DNA of 8,101 nucleotides, from assembly GCA_910586845.1 (NCBI GenBank), contig CAJUJV010000021.1, positions 24,932 to 33,032 on the forward strand. The letters run 5' to 3'. Within the stretch, counting starts at the first letter, position 1, and each line of letters opens with the position of its first letter. The notes under the pieces are model-generated. The model was not told the DNA's origin. It did not search any database and worked only from the letters and a program-made list of their open reading frames with translations. The position numbers and the translations under genes were made by a program. Positions 1-6,489 of this stretch are shown in pieces. This stretch comes from an uncultured Hungatella sp. GTDB taxonomy: Bacteria; Bacillota; Clostridia; Lachnospirales; Lachnospiraceae.

Positions 1-1623
1 AGAAAGGCAGCAGGAAGCGATCGCCATAAAACGCCATAAAAACCGAATATAGGAAGATGCCGTTTTCAATACAGGAACCTTCACCAGAAGATGCCACGGA
101 ACCAGATCGCTGGCAATGACCAGCAGTCCTATACCTGTCCATAAAAGAACACGGACTCTGACAGGCAGCTTTTCTTTTTTCACAAAGCGAAAAGCCAGCA
201 GCAGCACGATACCGCAGATCAAAGCCAGTCCCAGAGACAGGGGCATGGCTGACGACATGTCGGCTCCGACTTCGGGCGTGCTTCCTTCAGCCAGTGGAAA
301 CACGGTCAGATACAGAGGCCAGGGAGTCAGAGTCTCTTCTGCATGAAACTGCAGAGAAGAGGTATCCATCTCCGTAGACATATACTGGAGCAGAGGGATC
401 AGAGTCCACAGATTCATGCACAGGGTAACCGCCATGACTTTAAAAAGGGCTATGAGACGGTTCTTCTTTCTCAGCTGCCTGATACCTGCCAGTCCGAATA
501 TCACACAGCCGGCTGCCACCAGCACCGTACTGATGAGATGGCTCTGAAAAATACCTGTAAACCCTATGGGAAGCAGGATCCAGTATTTCTCCTGTCCATA
601 GAACAGCTCGTATAATCCCCAGATCACCAGCGGGAAAAACACCATGGCCAGGACTTCCCCGTAAGCTGCCCTTATGTACTCGTTGCACAGACGGTAAATC
701 CCCATGGTGTAGAGCATGCTGCTGATACAGCCGGCAGATTTGCAGTCAAACATCTTCTTTCCGCAAAAATACATGGCCAGAGCCCCGGACCAGTTGACAA
801 GCAGAAGAAACGTATGGACCGAAGCCCCAAAAGGCACTCCCATGAGGCTGAGCACCGCAGGAATATAGAGAAATAGATGAGGATAAAAAACAGGATCCGG
901 ATATCCGTAGCCTTCAAACGTAAATCCGTTGATCCTCACGGGAAACATCCTCCCTTTCAGGGATTCCCTGATCCCCAGGATCCGGTTCAGATGAAAAGTA
1001 AGATCGTGTCCGTAGATGAGATAGCGGACCAGCAGAGGCGTGCTGGTGAGAAGCACCGCGGCAAATACAAACAGCATCTCGACTCCCTGTGCCGTCCGTC
1101 TCCCGAACCATCCCATCCACGCTGCCATCAAAAACAAAACCAGGAAAGGCACATAGTGTCCGGGATTCGTCCTGTCATACTCGCCTGATTCCCTTGTAGG
1201 GGTCCCGCCGGAATTGTAGGCCGGGGCGTAATCCATAGTTCCTTCCGGACACGGCACCCCGTCTTCGGTAAAATGAAAGAGCCGGTCCCCTATGGTTCTA
1301 TCGCCTGCGTACAGGCTTCCATCCTCCTGAAAATACCAGGCCTTTCCGTCAATCTCTGCTATTCCTGTGACCCGATCCCCTTCTTCATTAAAAAACCAGA
1401 TCCGGCCGTCTTTTTTTAACCAGCCGGTTACCATATATCCTTCTTCATCCAGATAGTAAGTCTTTCCCGAACTGTCGGTAAACCACTGATCCGTTTTATA
1501 ATCTCCGTTTTCATCCCGGTACTTCCATTTCCGCTGCTCCTCCCATCCGCCAAACACTGTCACAGAAAACAGGATCGTCAGGGCTATACACAGCAGAGCC
1601 GCTGCGGTCAGTTTCTTTTTCAT
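1..1623 (-). CDS. Signal peptide + cell-wall-binding repeats fused to a polytopic PTPS-related/YfhO-like membrane domain (3' end cut by window)
   Basis: A single uninterrupted frame of 541 codons runs from the ATG at 1623 to the window edge; the C-terminus lies outside. Residues 1-26 look like a signal peptide (MKKK, then a hydrophobic core ending VTVFGG). Residues 30-124 hold four to five repeats of about 20 residues with the aromatic/glycine pattern of choline- or glucan-binding repeats, for example WYFQEDGSLYAG. A linker of about 30 residues follows. From about residue 157 the protein is polytopic, with hydrophobic segments near 157-174, 181-199, 245-285, 320-340, 347-378, 391-411, 458-478 and 490-508. 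The extracytoplasmic-type motif GHDLTFHLNR (205-214) and SYIRFLWRFM (524-533) resemble the PTPS-related/YfhO GT-C-like families. I infer a surface glycan or polymer transferase anchored to the wall; the substrate is unknown. The start is 17 nt after the preceding stop with only a weak Shine-Dalgarno (AAAGAG), which suggests translational coupling. Confidence 0.8.
   Translation of the reverse strand, partial: MKKKLTAAALLCIALTILFSVTVFGGWEEQRKWKYRDENGDYKTDQWFTDSSGKTYYLDEEGYMVTGWLKKDGRIWFFNEEGDRVTGIAEIDGKAWYFQEDGSLYAGDRTIGDRLFHFTEDGVPCPEGTMDYAPAYNSGGTPTRESGEYDRTNPGHYVPFLVLFLMAAWMGWFGRRTAQGVEMLFVFAAVLLTSTPLLVRYLIYGHDLTFHLNRILGIRESLKGRMFPVRINGFTFEGYGYPDPVFYPHLFLYIPAVLSLMGVPFGASVHTFLLLVNWSGALAMYFCGKKMFDCKSAGCISSMLYTMGIYRLCNEYIRAAYGEVLAMVFFPLVIWGLYELFYGQEKYWILLPIGFTGIFQSHLISTVLVAAGCVIFGLAGIRQLRKKNRLIALFKVMAVTLCMNLWTLIPLLQYMSTEMDTSSLQFHAEETLTPWPLYLTVFPLAEGSTPEVGADMSSAMPLSLGLALICGIVLLLAFRFVKKEKLPVRVRVLLWTGIGLLVIASDLVPWHLLVKVPVLKTASSYIRFLWRFMAIASCCLS
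1252..1536 (-). repeat. Tandem cell-wall-binding-type protein repeats
   Basis: This is the repeat section of the left-edge membrane protein, residues 30-124. Successive units of about 20 residues begin near residues 30, 47, 68, 88 and 108. Each has the pattern (G-x-x)-aromatic-aromatic-x-(D/E)-(D/E/N)-G, as in KTYYLDEEG, RIWFFNEEG, KAWYFQEDG and RLFHFTEDG. The pattern is characteristic of the CW-binding/choline-binding repeat superfamily, whose aromatic residues bind wall polymers. The DNA copies have diverged, so this is a protein-level rather than a DNA-level repeat. The first and last units are degenerate. Confidence 0.8.
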
Positions 1624-1640
1624 GCTCTTTTTCGTGTCTG

Positions 1641-3443
1641 TTACCTCTTGTTTGTTTTGTCATCCTCAAAGGTGGCGGCCGCCAGAACAGGGATGCACAG
1701 CATCACTCCCATAAAATACCGGACAATCATACAGGGTCCGAATATCAGGGTAAAACTGTAGGAAACCAGGAATAAAGGCAGAAGAAGCTGCAGATACTTC
1801 CTTTTGGCCAGAAGGACTCCTGCTGCCAGGATCACACACCAGCTGTAAAAAGATGTATAGAAAAAAACCGAAATCCCGGGAAGATATTTCTGCAGATGCT
1901 CATCCGTAAACCAGGAATAATAATCCTTCAGAAAAGGCAGTTTGCTGACCGTCTCCACGGCCCGCACCTCATCGATGGGAGACGACATGGAGTATTCCAT
2001 GTAGCAGCTGGAATCTCCACCCATATACCACAGCCCCATCATATTATAGAGGGGAGATTTCAGATATTCTCCGGGAAACTGCATTCCCAGTTTCATCCAC
2101 AGTCTGAGGAATGGAACCAATTCAAAATTCTCCATCCGCATCCCCGCCTTTACCGGATCCGATACATAATATTTGTATCTCATCACCCACGATTCGTCGA
2201 AAAATCTGAGGAATTCCTCCCTGTTTTCCGGCGAAAATTCTTCCTGATGATAGACATAGGAACGTGCCATCTGCTGCATGGGCAGGCTCATCATCTCCTC
2301 CCTGCCGCCCTTGTCTGCATGGAGACCTTTCTCAAGAGCCGCGAACAGCCCACAGCTCAGGACCATACATGTTACGGACAGAAGGGCGGCCCTGAGAAGA
2401 ACGCCGCTGCCGCCTCTGTGGGCCATGACCCGTATCAGCCAGACCAGGAGAAGACAGCAGGTCAGAATACCCAGACCGTATACGGCATTGTTTCTGAACA
2501 GGCACATGATTACGGCAGCAGCCATAAACGCCGCCAGGCGCCGGCCTCTGTAAAAGCGTCTCTCCTCCACCATATCGCAGATACACACAAAAACCACGAG
2601 AAAAAAGATGCCGAACATGGTGTCCTTGGTGGTGCTGATGCCGAGAACCGGGAAAAATGGAAACAGCAGGAAAAAACCTCCTGCCAGCCTCACCGCCGCG
2701 GGATGAGTCTTCCTCTTTACCAGAAATCTGAGGGCAAAGGCCATGCTCGCCGACATAAACAGAAGCTGGACAAGGGAATGAAAAAAAAGTCCCCGGTTAT
2801 AAGACCCGAGAATTATCCGGCCCAGTTCGATGAGACCGCCTCCGAACAGAGTATGCAGAAGCGGATGATGGGTGGTAAAATTCCAGCCCACAAACTGCGA
2901 CCACTGCCAGCCCATGTCATAGCAGTACAGCCCCGGGTAAAAAGCCAGGGCACAGAGCAGATACCAGGCAGACAAGAGTCCCCACCATATCAGAAAAGCC
3001 CGGTCAGGCGAAACCTCTCTTCCTTTCGAAGATGACCCGAAAGAAAAGCGGATCAGCCTGTGAAAAAAAGGCTCTGCCAAAAGAGCCGGAATAAGCGACG
3101 CCATTGCCAGGACCAGGACCCCGGACAGAGTCAGCCTCACGCCTCCCCTGACCACTTCCAGTCTCATGCCTGTACCCAGGACCTCCGTAAAGACCAGCCC
3201 CAGAGCCATGGCGTATCCTATGAAAAAATCCCGGCGGTCCTCCTGCCAGTGCCTGTAAACTGCCGGCAGCATAAAAAAGCACAGAAAGAAAAACCCAAGA
3301 GAAACGGCTCCTTTATTAAAGAAGATCACATCATCAAGACCATATACCCGGATGATGCCGCTGACGGCAATTACTCCGCAGGCGGACAGAAAGACCCGGA
3401 TCCCCGTCTCTCTCTGCCTTGCCCTTTTTATCTGTTCTGTCAT
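1641..3443 (-). CDS. Polytopic membrane protein, DUF6020-like GT-C glycosyltransferase-type
   Basis: A complete 600-residue protein. About a dozen hydrophobic segments spread from residue 15 to residue 590, with a basic cytoplasmic-looking N-terminus (KRARQRETGIR) and a charged end. Motifs resemble the DUF6020 family of GT-C-fold proteins: FYPGLYCYDMGWQWSQ (168-183) with an acidic residue (D176) in an early loop, HHPLLHTLFGG (192-202), STTKDTMFG (270-278), FRNNA (316-320) and LPMQQMARSYVYH (387-399). A large hydrophilic loop, about residues 370-520, fits an extracytoplasmic domain. GT-C enzymes take sugars from lipid-phosphate donors outside the membrane; the role here is inferred from fold-level resemblance only. 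The ribosome binding site AGGGAGAG (3460..3453), 9 nt before the ATG, overlaps the smpB stop. With gaps of 15 nt upstream and 17 nt downstream, it looks co-transcribed with smpB and the left-edge membrane gene. An O-antigen- or YfhO-type flippase/transferase is an alternative. Confidence 0.75.
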   Translation of the reverse strand: MTEQIKRARQRETGIRVFLSACGVIAVSGIIRVYGLDDVIFFNKGAVSLGFFFLCFFMLPAVYRHWQEDRRDFFIGYAMALGLVFTEVLGTGMRLEVVRGGVRLTLSGVLVLAMASLIPALLAEPFFHRLIRFSFGSSSKGREVSPDRAFLIWWGLLSAWYLLCALAFYPGLYCYDMGWQWSQFVGWNFTTHHPLLHTLFGGGLIELGRIILGSYNRGLFFHSLVQLLFMSASMAFALRFLVKRKTHPAAVRLAGGFFLLFPFFPVLGISTTKDTMFGIFFLVVFVCICDMVEERRFYRGRRLAAFMAAAVIMCLFRNNAVYGLGILTCCLLLVWLIRVMAHRGGSGVLLRAALLSVTCMVLSCGLFAALEKGLHADKGGREEMMSLPMQQMARSYVYHQEEFSPENREEFLRFFDESWVMRYKYYVSDPVKAGMRMENFELVPFLRLWMKLGMQFPGEYLKSPLYNMMGLWYMGGDSSCYMEYSMSSPIDEVRAVETVSKLPFLKDYYSWFTDEHLQKYLPGISVFFYTSFYSWCVILAAGVLLAKRKYLQLLLPLFLVSYSFTLIFGPCMIVRYFMGVMLCIPVLAAATFEDDKTNKR

Positions 3444-3458
3444 ATGTTCTGTCTCTCC

Positions 3459-3923
3459 CTATCGAAAAGTCTGCTTCGTCTCTCTCTCGATCTCCCGCCG
3501 CTGATCCTTCCTGGCAATGTCATCTCTTTTATCGTAGAGTTTCTTACCCTTTGCCAGGCCGATCTCCACCTTCACCAGGCTTCCTTTAAAATATACCTGA
3601 AGAGGAACCAGGGTGTATCCCTTTTCCGCGATCCTGGCCCCCAGTTTCCTGATCTCTGCCTTGTGGAGCAGAAGCCGCCTTGTTCTGAGAGGATCCTTGT
3701 TAAAAATATTTCCCTTCTCATAAGGGTTGACATGCATCCCGTAGATGTACACTTCCCCCTTCTCGATCCGGACAAAAGACTCCTTGATGCTGCATTTGCC
3801 CATGCGGATGGATTTCACCTCCGTGCCGAACAGCTCGATCCCTGTCTCGTACTTATCCTCGATAAAGTAATCATGATACGCCTTTTTATTGTTGGCGATC
3901 AGTTTGGTCGTTTCTTTCCCCAT
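3459..3923 (-). CDS. smpB: SsrA-binding protein SmpB
   Basis: SmpB binds tmRNA and carries it to ribosomes stalled on broken mRNAs, enabling trans-translation and tagging of the unfinished protein. The 154-residue product has the family's usual length. Recognisable parts are NNKKAYHDYFIEDKYETGIEL near the start (11-31), GTEVKSIRMGKCSIKESFV (33-51), YIYGMHVNPYEKGN (59-72), the RRLLLHKAEI segment (82-91) and the basic C-terminal tail (GLAKGKKLYDKRDD, then an arginine/lysine-rich end), which becomes helical in the ribosomal decoding site. I chose the ATG at 3923 because AAGGGG (3938..3933) lies 9 nt upstream and the family begins near here. A longer in-frame start at 3971 would overlap the end of rnr and add 16 unlike residues. 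The gene follows rnr after 16 nt, as in the Bacillus secG-rnr-smpB order. No ssrA gene is present in the window. Confidence 0.97.
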   Translation of the reverse strand: MGKETTKLIANNKKAYHDYFIEDKYETGIELFGTEVKSIRMGKCSIKESFVRIEKGEVYIYGMHVNPYEKGNIFNKDPLRTRRLLLHKAEIRKLGARIAEKGYTLVPLQVYFKGSLVKVEIGLAKGKKLYDKRDDIARKDQRREIERETKQTFR

Positions 3924-3939
3924 AACTTTTTTCCCCTTT

Positions 3940-6084
3940 TCAGTCTTCTGACGGATCATCCCACAGGACAAATTCTATGGTCCTGGTCATCCGGTCCGTT
4001 CCCGCCACCTGAACCCGGACCTTCTGTCCCAGCCTGTATCGGATGTTGGTGGCTTCCCCTGCCATCTCCATGTGTTCCTCGTCGAAAACGAAATAGTCAC
4101 CTTTCATCTCACTCACCCGGATCAGTCCTTCCACAGTGTTGGGAAGCTCCACATAAAGTCCCCAGCTGGTGACTCCTGATATGGCCCCCTCATAGACCTC
4201 TCCGATATGACGGGACATATACTCGCATTTTTTCAGCTTATCCGTCTCCCGCTCCGCCTCCTCGGCCCGTCTCTCCATGGCAGAACACTGGACTGTCACT
4301 TCAGGAAGGATCCTGTCATAGTGAACGATCCTCTTCTCCGTCACGCCTCCTCTCAGATTCTCCTTGATGATCCGGTGGATCTGCAGATCCGGATACCGCC
4401 GGATAGGAGACGTAAAATGAGTATAGTAGTTGGCCGCCAGGCCGTAGTGGCCTGTACAGACGGTACTGTACTTGGCCTGCCGCATGGAGCGGAGGGTCAG
4501 ACGGCTGATAAGGGCCTCCTCCGGAGTCCCCTCGATCCGGTCCAGAAGCTTCTGGATCTCCTTGGGATGGACTTCTCCGTTCTGTGTGCGGATAGAATAT
4601 CCGAAATTATTGATAAAGATTCCCAGCCTTTTCATCTTCTCAGGATCCGGGTAATCGTGAGTCCGGTATACAAAAGGCAGTTCCTGCCAGAAATAGTTCT
4701 CTGCAATGGTCTCATTGGCCAGAAGCATAAAATCCTCGATGATCCTGGTGGCCGCATTGCGCTCATATGGCCTGATATCCACCGGCCTGCCCTGTTCATC
4801 CAGGATGATCCTGCTCTCCGGAAAGTCAAAGTCTATGGATCCTCTCTGTCTCCTCCTGGCCCTGAGGATATCTGCCAGCTCTTTCATCAGGTCAAACATG
4901 GGAACCAGTTCTTCGTATTCTTTCATGGTCCCGGGATCCCGGTCCGTGATCACGGCATTGACTGCCGTGTAGGTCATACGCCGGTCCACCCGGATCACCG
5001 TCTCCGACACCTGGTGCCCGATCACCGTTCCCCTCCCGTCGATCTCCATGATGCAGCTTAAGGCCAGACGGTCCTCGCCGGCATTGAGAGAACAGATGCC
5101 GTTGGACAGTCTGTGAGGGAGCATGGGGATAACCCGGTCCACCAGATAGACGCTGGTCCCTCTTTTCAGGGCTTCCTCATCTAACGGGCTGCCCTCCCGG
5201 ACATAGTGGGTCACATCGGCGATGTGGACTCCCAGCGTATAGTGATCTTCATTTTCTTTGGAAATGGTGATGGCATCATCCAGATCTTTCGCCTCTTCCC
5301 CGTCGATTGTCACCGTAGGGATATGGCGCAGGTCCAGTCTTCCTGCCGTCTCCCGCTCATCAACCCTGTCCGGCATCAGAGCTGCCTGTCTCATGACCTC
5401 CGGCGGAAATTCCTCCGGCAGATCGTAGGCCCTGATGATGGACAGAATATCCGTGCCCGGATCATTGACATGGCCGATAATCTCCGTGACCATGCCTTCC
5501 GGTTTCTTCTTCTCGCCGCCGAAATCCGTGATCTTTACAACCACCTTATGGCCGGTGACGGCTCCCATGTCCTTCCCCTGAGGGATGAAGATGTCCTGGG
5601 ACAGTCTCTGATTATCCGGCAGCACAAAGCCGAACCCTTTGTTCTTCTGGTAATATCCGATCACGGTGCCGTTGGCCCGTTCCAGGATCTTTACCACGGT
5701 TCCTTCCTGCCGCTTTCCGCGGGCCGGACCGTTTTCCACCGAGATCTGTACCCGGTCCTTATCCATGGCCCCGGCCGTACGCTCCGCAGGTATAAAGACG
5801 TCCTGTTCCAGTCCCTCCACCGTCACGAATCCAAAACCTCTGGCATGGCCGGCGAACACTCCCACCAGGGCAGACTCCCGGGGCAGTCCGTACTTGCCCT
5901 TTTTCGATATCCCGATCTTCCCCTCTGCCACAAGGATATCCAGAACCTCCTTCAGCTCATCCCTCTGAGATCTGGGAATCTCCAGAAACGCGGCCAGTTC
6001 TTTCAGCTTCATAGGTGTGTATGTCTTGTCCTGAAACAAATCCGTCAGCATCTGTTTTCTCTGTTTCAATACGTCTTCTGTCAT
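3940..6084 (-). CDS. rnr: Ribonuclease R (3'-5' exoribonuclease, RNB family)
   Basis: RNase R degrades structured RNA processively from the 3' end and acts in mRNA decay, rRNA quality control and removal of tmRNA-targeted messages. The 714-residue protein has the expected order: a winged-helix-like N-terminus (about 1-68), two cold-shock/OB domains (about 71-135 and 139-205, with ARGFGFVTVE and NKGFGFVLPDN), the RNB catalytic domain (about 250-575) and an S1 domain (about 626-707). The active-site motif DGEEAKDLDDAI (261-272) supplies D261, D267, D269 and D270; HFTSPIRRYPDL (556-567) is the second RNB signature. It ends in an acidic DDPSED directly after S1, without the lysine-rich tail found on some RNase R proteins. 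The ribosome binding site AGGGAGG lies unusually close to the ATG (about 4-5 nt). A terminator lies just upstream and no convincing own promoter is visible, so expression may depend on readthrough from secG. Confidence 0.97.
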   Translation of the reverse strand: MTEDVLKQRKQMLTDLFQDKTYTPMKLKELAAFLEIPRSQRDELKEVLDILVAEGKIGISKKGKYGLPRESALVGVFAGHARGFGFVTVEGLEQDVFIPAERTAGAMDKDRVQISVENGPARGKRQEGTVVKILERANGTVIGYYQKNKGFGFVLPDNQRLSQDIFIPQGKDMGAVTGHKVVVKITDFGGEKKKPEGMVTEIIGHVNDPGTDILSIIRAYDLPEEFPPEVMRQAALMPDRVDERETAGRLDLRHIPTVTIDGEEAKDLDDAITISKENEDHYTLGVHIADVTHYVREGSPLDEEALKRGTSVYLVDRVIPMLPHRLSNGICSLNAGEDRLALSCIMEIDGRGTVIGHQVSETVIRVDRRMTYTAVNAVITDRDPGTMKEYEELVPMFDLMKELADILRARRRQRGSIDFDFPESRIILDEQGRPVDIRPYERNAATRIIEDFMLLANETIAENYFWQELPFVYRTHDYPDPEKMKRLGIFINNFGYSIRTQNGEVHPKEIQKLLDRIEGTPEEALISRLTLRSMRQAKYSTVCTGHYGLAANYYTHFTSPIRRYPDLQIHRIIKENLRGGVTEKRIVHYDRILPEVTVQCSAMERRAEEAERETDKLKKCEYMSRHIGEVYEGAISGVTSWGLYVELPNTVEGLIRVSEMKGDYFVFDEEHMEMAGEATNIRYRLGQKVRVQVAGTDRMTRTIEFVLWDDPSED

Positions 6085-6120
6085 ATTCCCTCCCTGTTAT
6101 ATTGTGGATATTCCTGTCAC

Positions 6121-6147
6121 GAAAAACACCCTTGTCGCCAAGGGTGT
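6121..6147 (-). terminator. Intrinsic terminator after secG
   Basis: Read on the minus strand, ACACCCTTG (6147..6139), loop GCGA and CAAGGGTGT (6134..6126) form a perfect 9-bp stem closed by a GNRA-type tetraloop, followed directly by a run of U residues (TTTT, 6125..6122). It begins 12 nt after the secG stop codon and lies in the secG-rnr gap. The U tract is short, so termination may be partial, letting some transcripts continue into rnr. Confidence 0.85.
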
Positions 6148-6159
6148 CTGTTCCGTGTC

Positions 6160-6390
6160 TTACCAGATTACATTTAAAACCAGCGCCAGCAAAAGTACTG
6201 CCGCAGCCGCAAACTTCGTGATCTTCTCCAGATTGCCTTCCATGGAACGAGCCTTGTTCTTGCCCCAGTAGCTGTCTGCCATACCGCTGATGGAGCCCAG
6301 TCCGGAAGACTTGCCCTCCTGAAGCAGCACAATAATGGTAAGAGCTACACATATAACAACAAACACGATGGTCAAGATTAACTTCAGCAT
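6160..6390 (-). CDS. secG: Preprotein translocase subunit SecG
   Basis: SecG is the small accessory subunit of the SecYEG channel in the cytoplasmic membrane and aids SecA-driven protein export. The 76-residue product has the family layout: a first transmembrane helix (about residues 3-23), a conserved cytoplasmic loop (QEGKSSGLGSISG, 24-36, then SYWGKNKARSMEG, 40-52) and a second helix (about 58-75). I chose the ATG at 6390 because a near-perfect TAGGAGGTG ribosome binding site lies upstream with 9 nt spacing from AGGAGG, and the protein begins immediately with the first helix. An upstream in-frame extension to 6450 would add unlike residues across the predicted promoter. A good sigma-A-type promoter lies just upstream and a terminator just downstream, so secG can form its own short transcript, probably with partial readthrough into rnr-smpB. 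Confidence 0.96.
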   Translation of the reverse strand: MLKLILTIVFVVICVALTIIVLLQEGKSSGLGSISGMADSYWGKNKARSMEGNLEKITKFAAAAVLLLALVLNVIW

Positions 6391-6399
6391 GCTTTCACA

Positions 6400-6405
6400 C
6401 CTCCT
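6400..6405 (-). promoter_or_regulatory. Strong Shine-Dalgarno of secG
   Basis: AGGAGG is placed 9 nt before the ATG at 6390, within TAGGAGGTG, which is nearly fully complementary to the 16S rRNA 3' end. It fixes the secG start at 6390. Confidence 0.9.
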
Positions 6406-6421
6406 ATAGTCAAACACCGTA

Positions 6422-6450
6422 ATCATAGCATACTTTTCCAGGAAAAACAA
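6422..6450 (-). promoter_or_regulatory. Predicted sigma-A promoter of secG (extended -10)
   Basis: On the minus strand, a -35-like TTGTTT (6450..6445) is followed after exactly 17 nt by TATGAT (6427..6422), a one-mismatch -10. The -10 is preceded by TGC, giving the extended -10 context TGnTATGAT. Transcription would start near 6415, leaving a leader of about 25 nt with the secG ribosome binding site. The -35 is weak (3 of 6), but the extended -10 compensates. A 13-nt dyad (6434-6446) lies in the spacer. Confidence 0.65.
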
Positions 6451-6466
6451 CCAGAACTTTGTTTTT
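6443..6466 (-). terminator. Weak A/T-rich stem-loop after eno
   Basis: On the minus strand AAAAACAA (6466..6459), an 8-nt loop, and TTGTTTTT (6450..6443) form a perfect 8-bp inverted repeat ending in five U residues, 24 nt after the eno stop. With one G-C pair the stem is weak. It overlaps the -35 of the predicted secG promoter. It may be a poor eno terminator or just A/T-rich sequence. Confidence 0.25.
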
Positions 6467-6489
6467 TTCGGGAGAGATCCCCGGGAATG

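Noticed and set aside
1..1200. Several short open frames on both strands near the left edge
   Set aside because: They are shadows of the single long minus-strand frame that runs off the left edge without a stop codon.
1896..3035. Long plus-strand open frame of 379 codons opposite the 600-aa membrane gene
   Set aside because: Its product is low-complexity in H, Q, P and R, without domains or membrane segments. The minus frame is a coherent polytopic protein with a good ribosome binding site.
3444..3458. tmRNA (ssrA) gene expected near smpB
   Set aside because: The gap after smpB is only 15 nt and is followed by a coding region. No tmRNA-like acceptor end or tag frame was seen in the window.
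3924..3971. Longer SmpB start at 3971
   Set aside because: It would overlap the end of rnr by 32 nt and add residues not seen in SmpB. AAGGGG points to the ATG at 3923.
3060..4172. Long plus-strand open frame of 370 codons spanning the membrane gene start, smpB and the rnr end
   Set aside because: It crosses three minus-strand coding regions, shows no family resemblance and arises from codon bias on the coding strand.
6085..6121. Possible rnr promoter using GTGACA and TATAAC between the terminator and the rnr start
   Set aside because: The spacer is only 13 nt and transcription would begin in or after the ribosome binding site.
5206..6177. Plus-strand open frame of 323 codons opposite rnr
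   Set aside because: It lies antisense to the conserved cold-shock and RNB domains; the translated sequence is not protein-like, and it runs across the secG terminator.
6391..6450. Longer SecG start at 6450
   Set aside because: The added codons cover the predicted promoter and the AGGAGG site, and place charged residues before the first helix.
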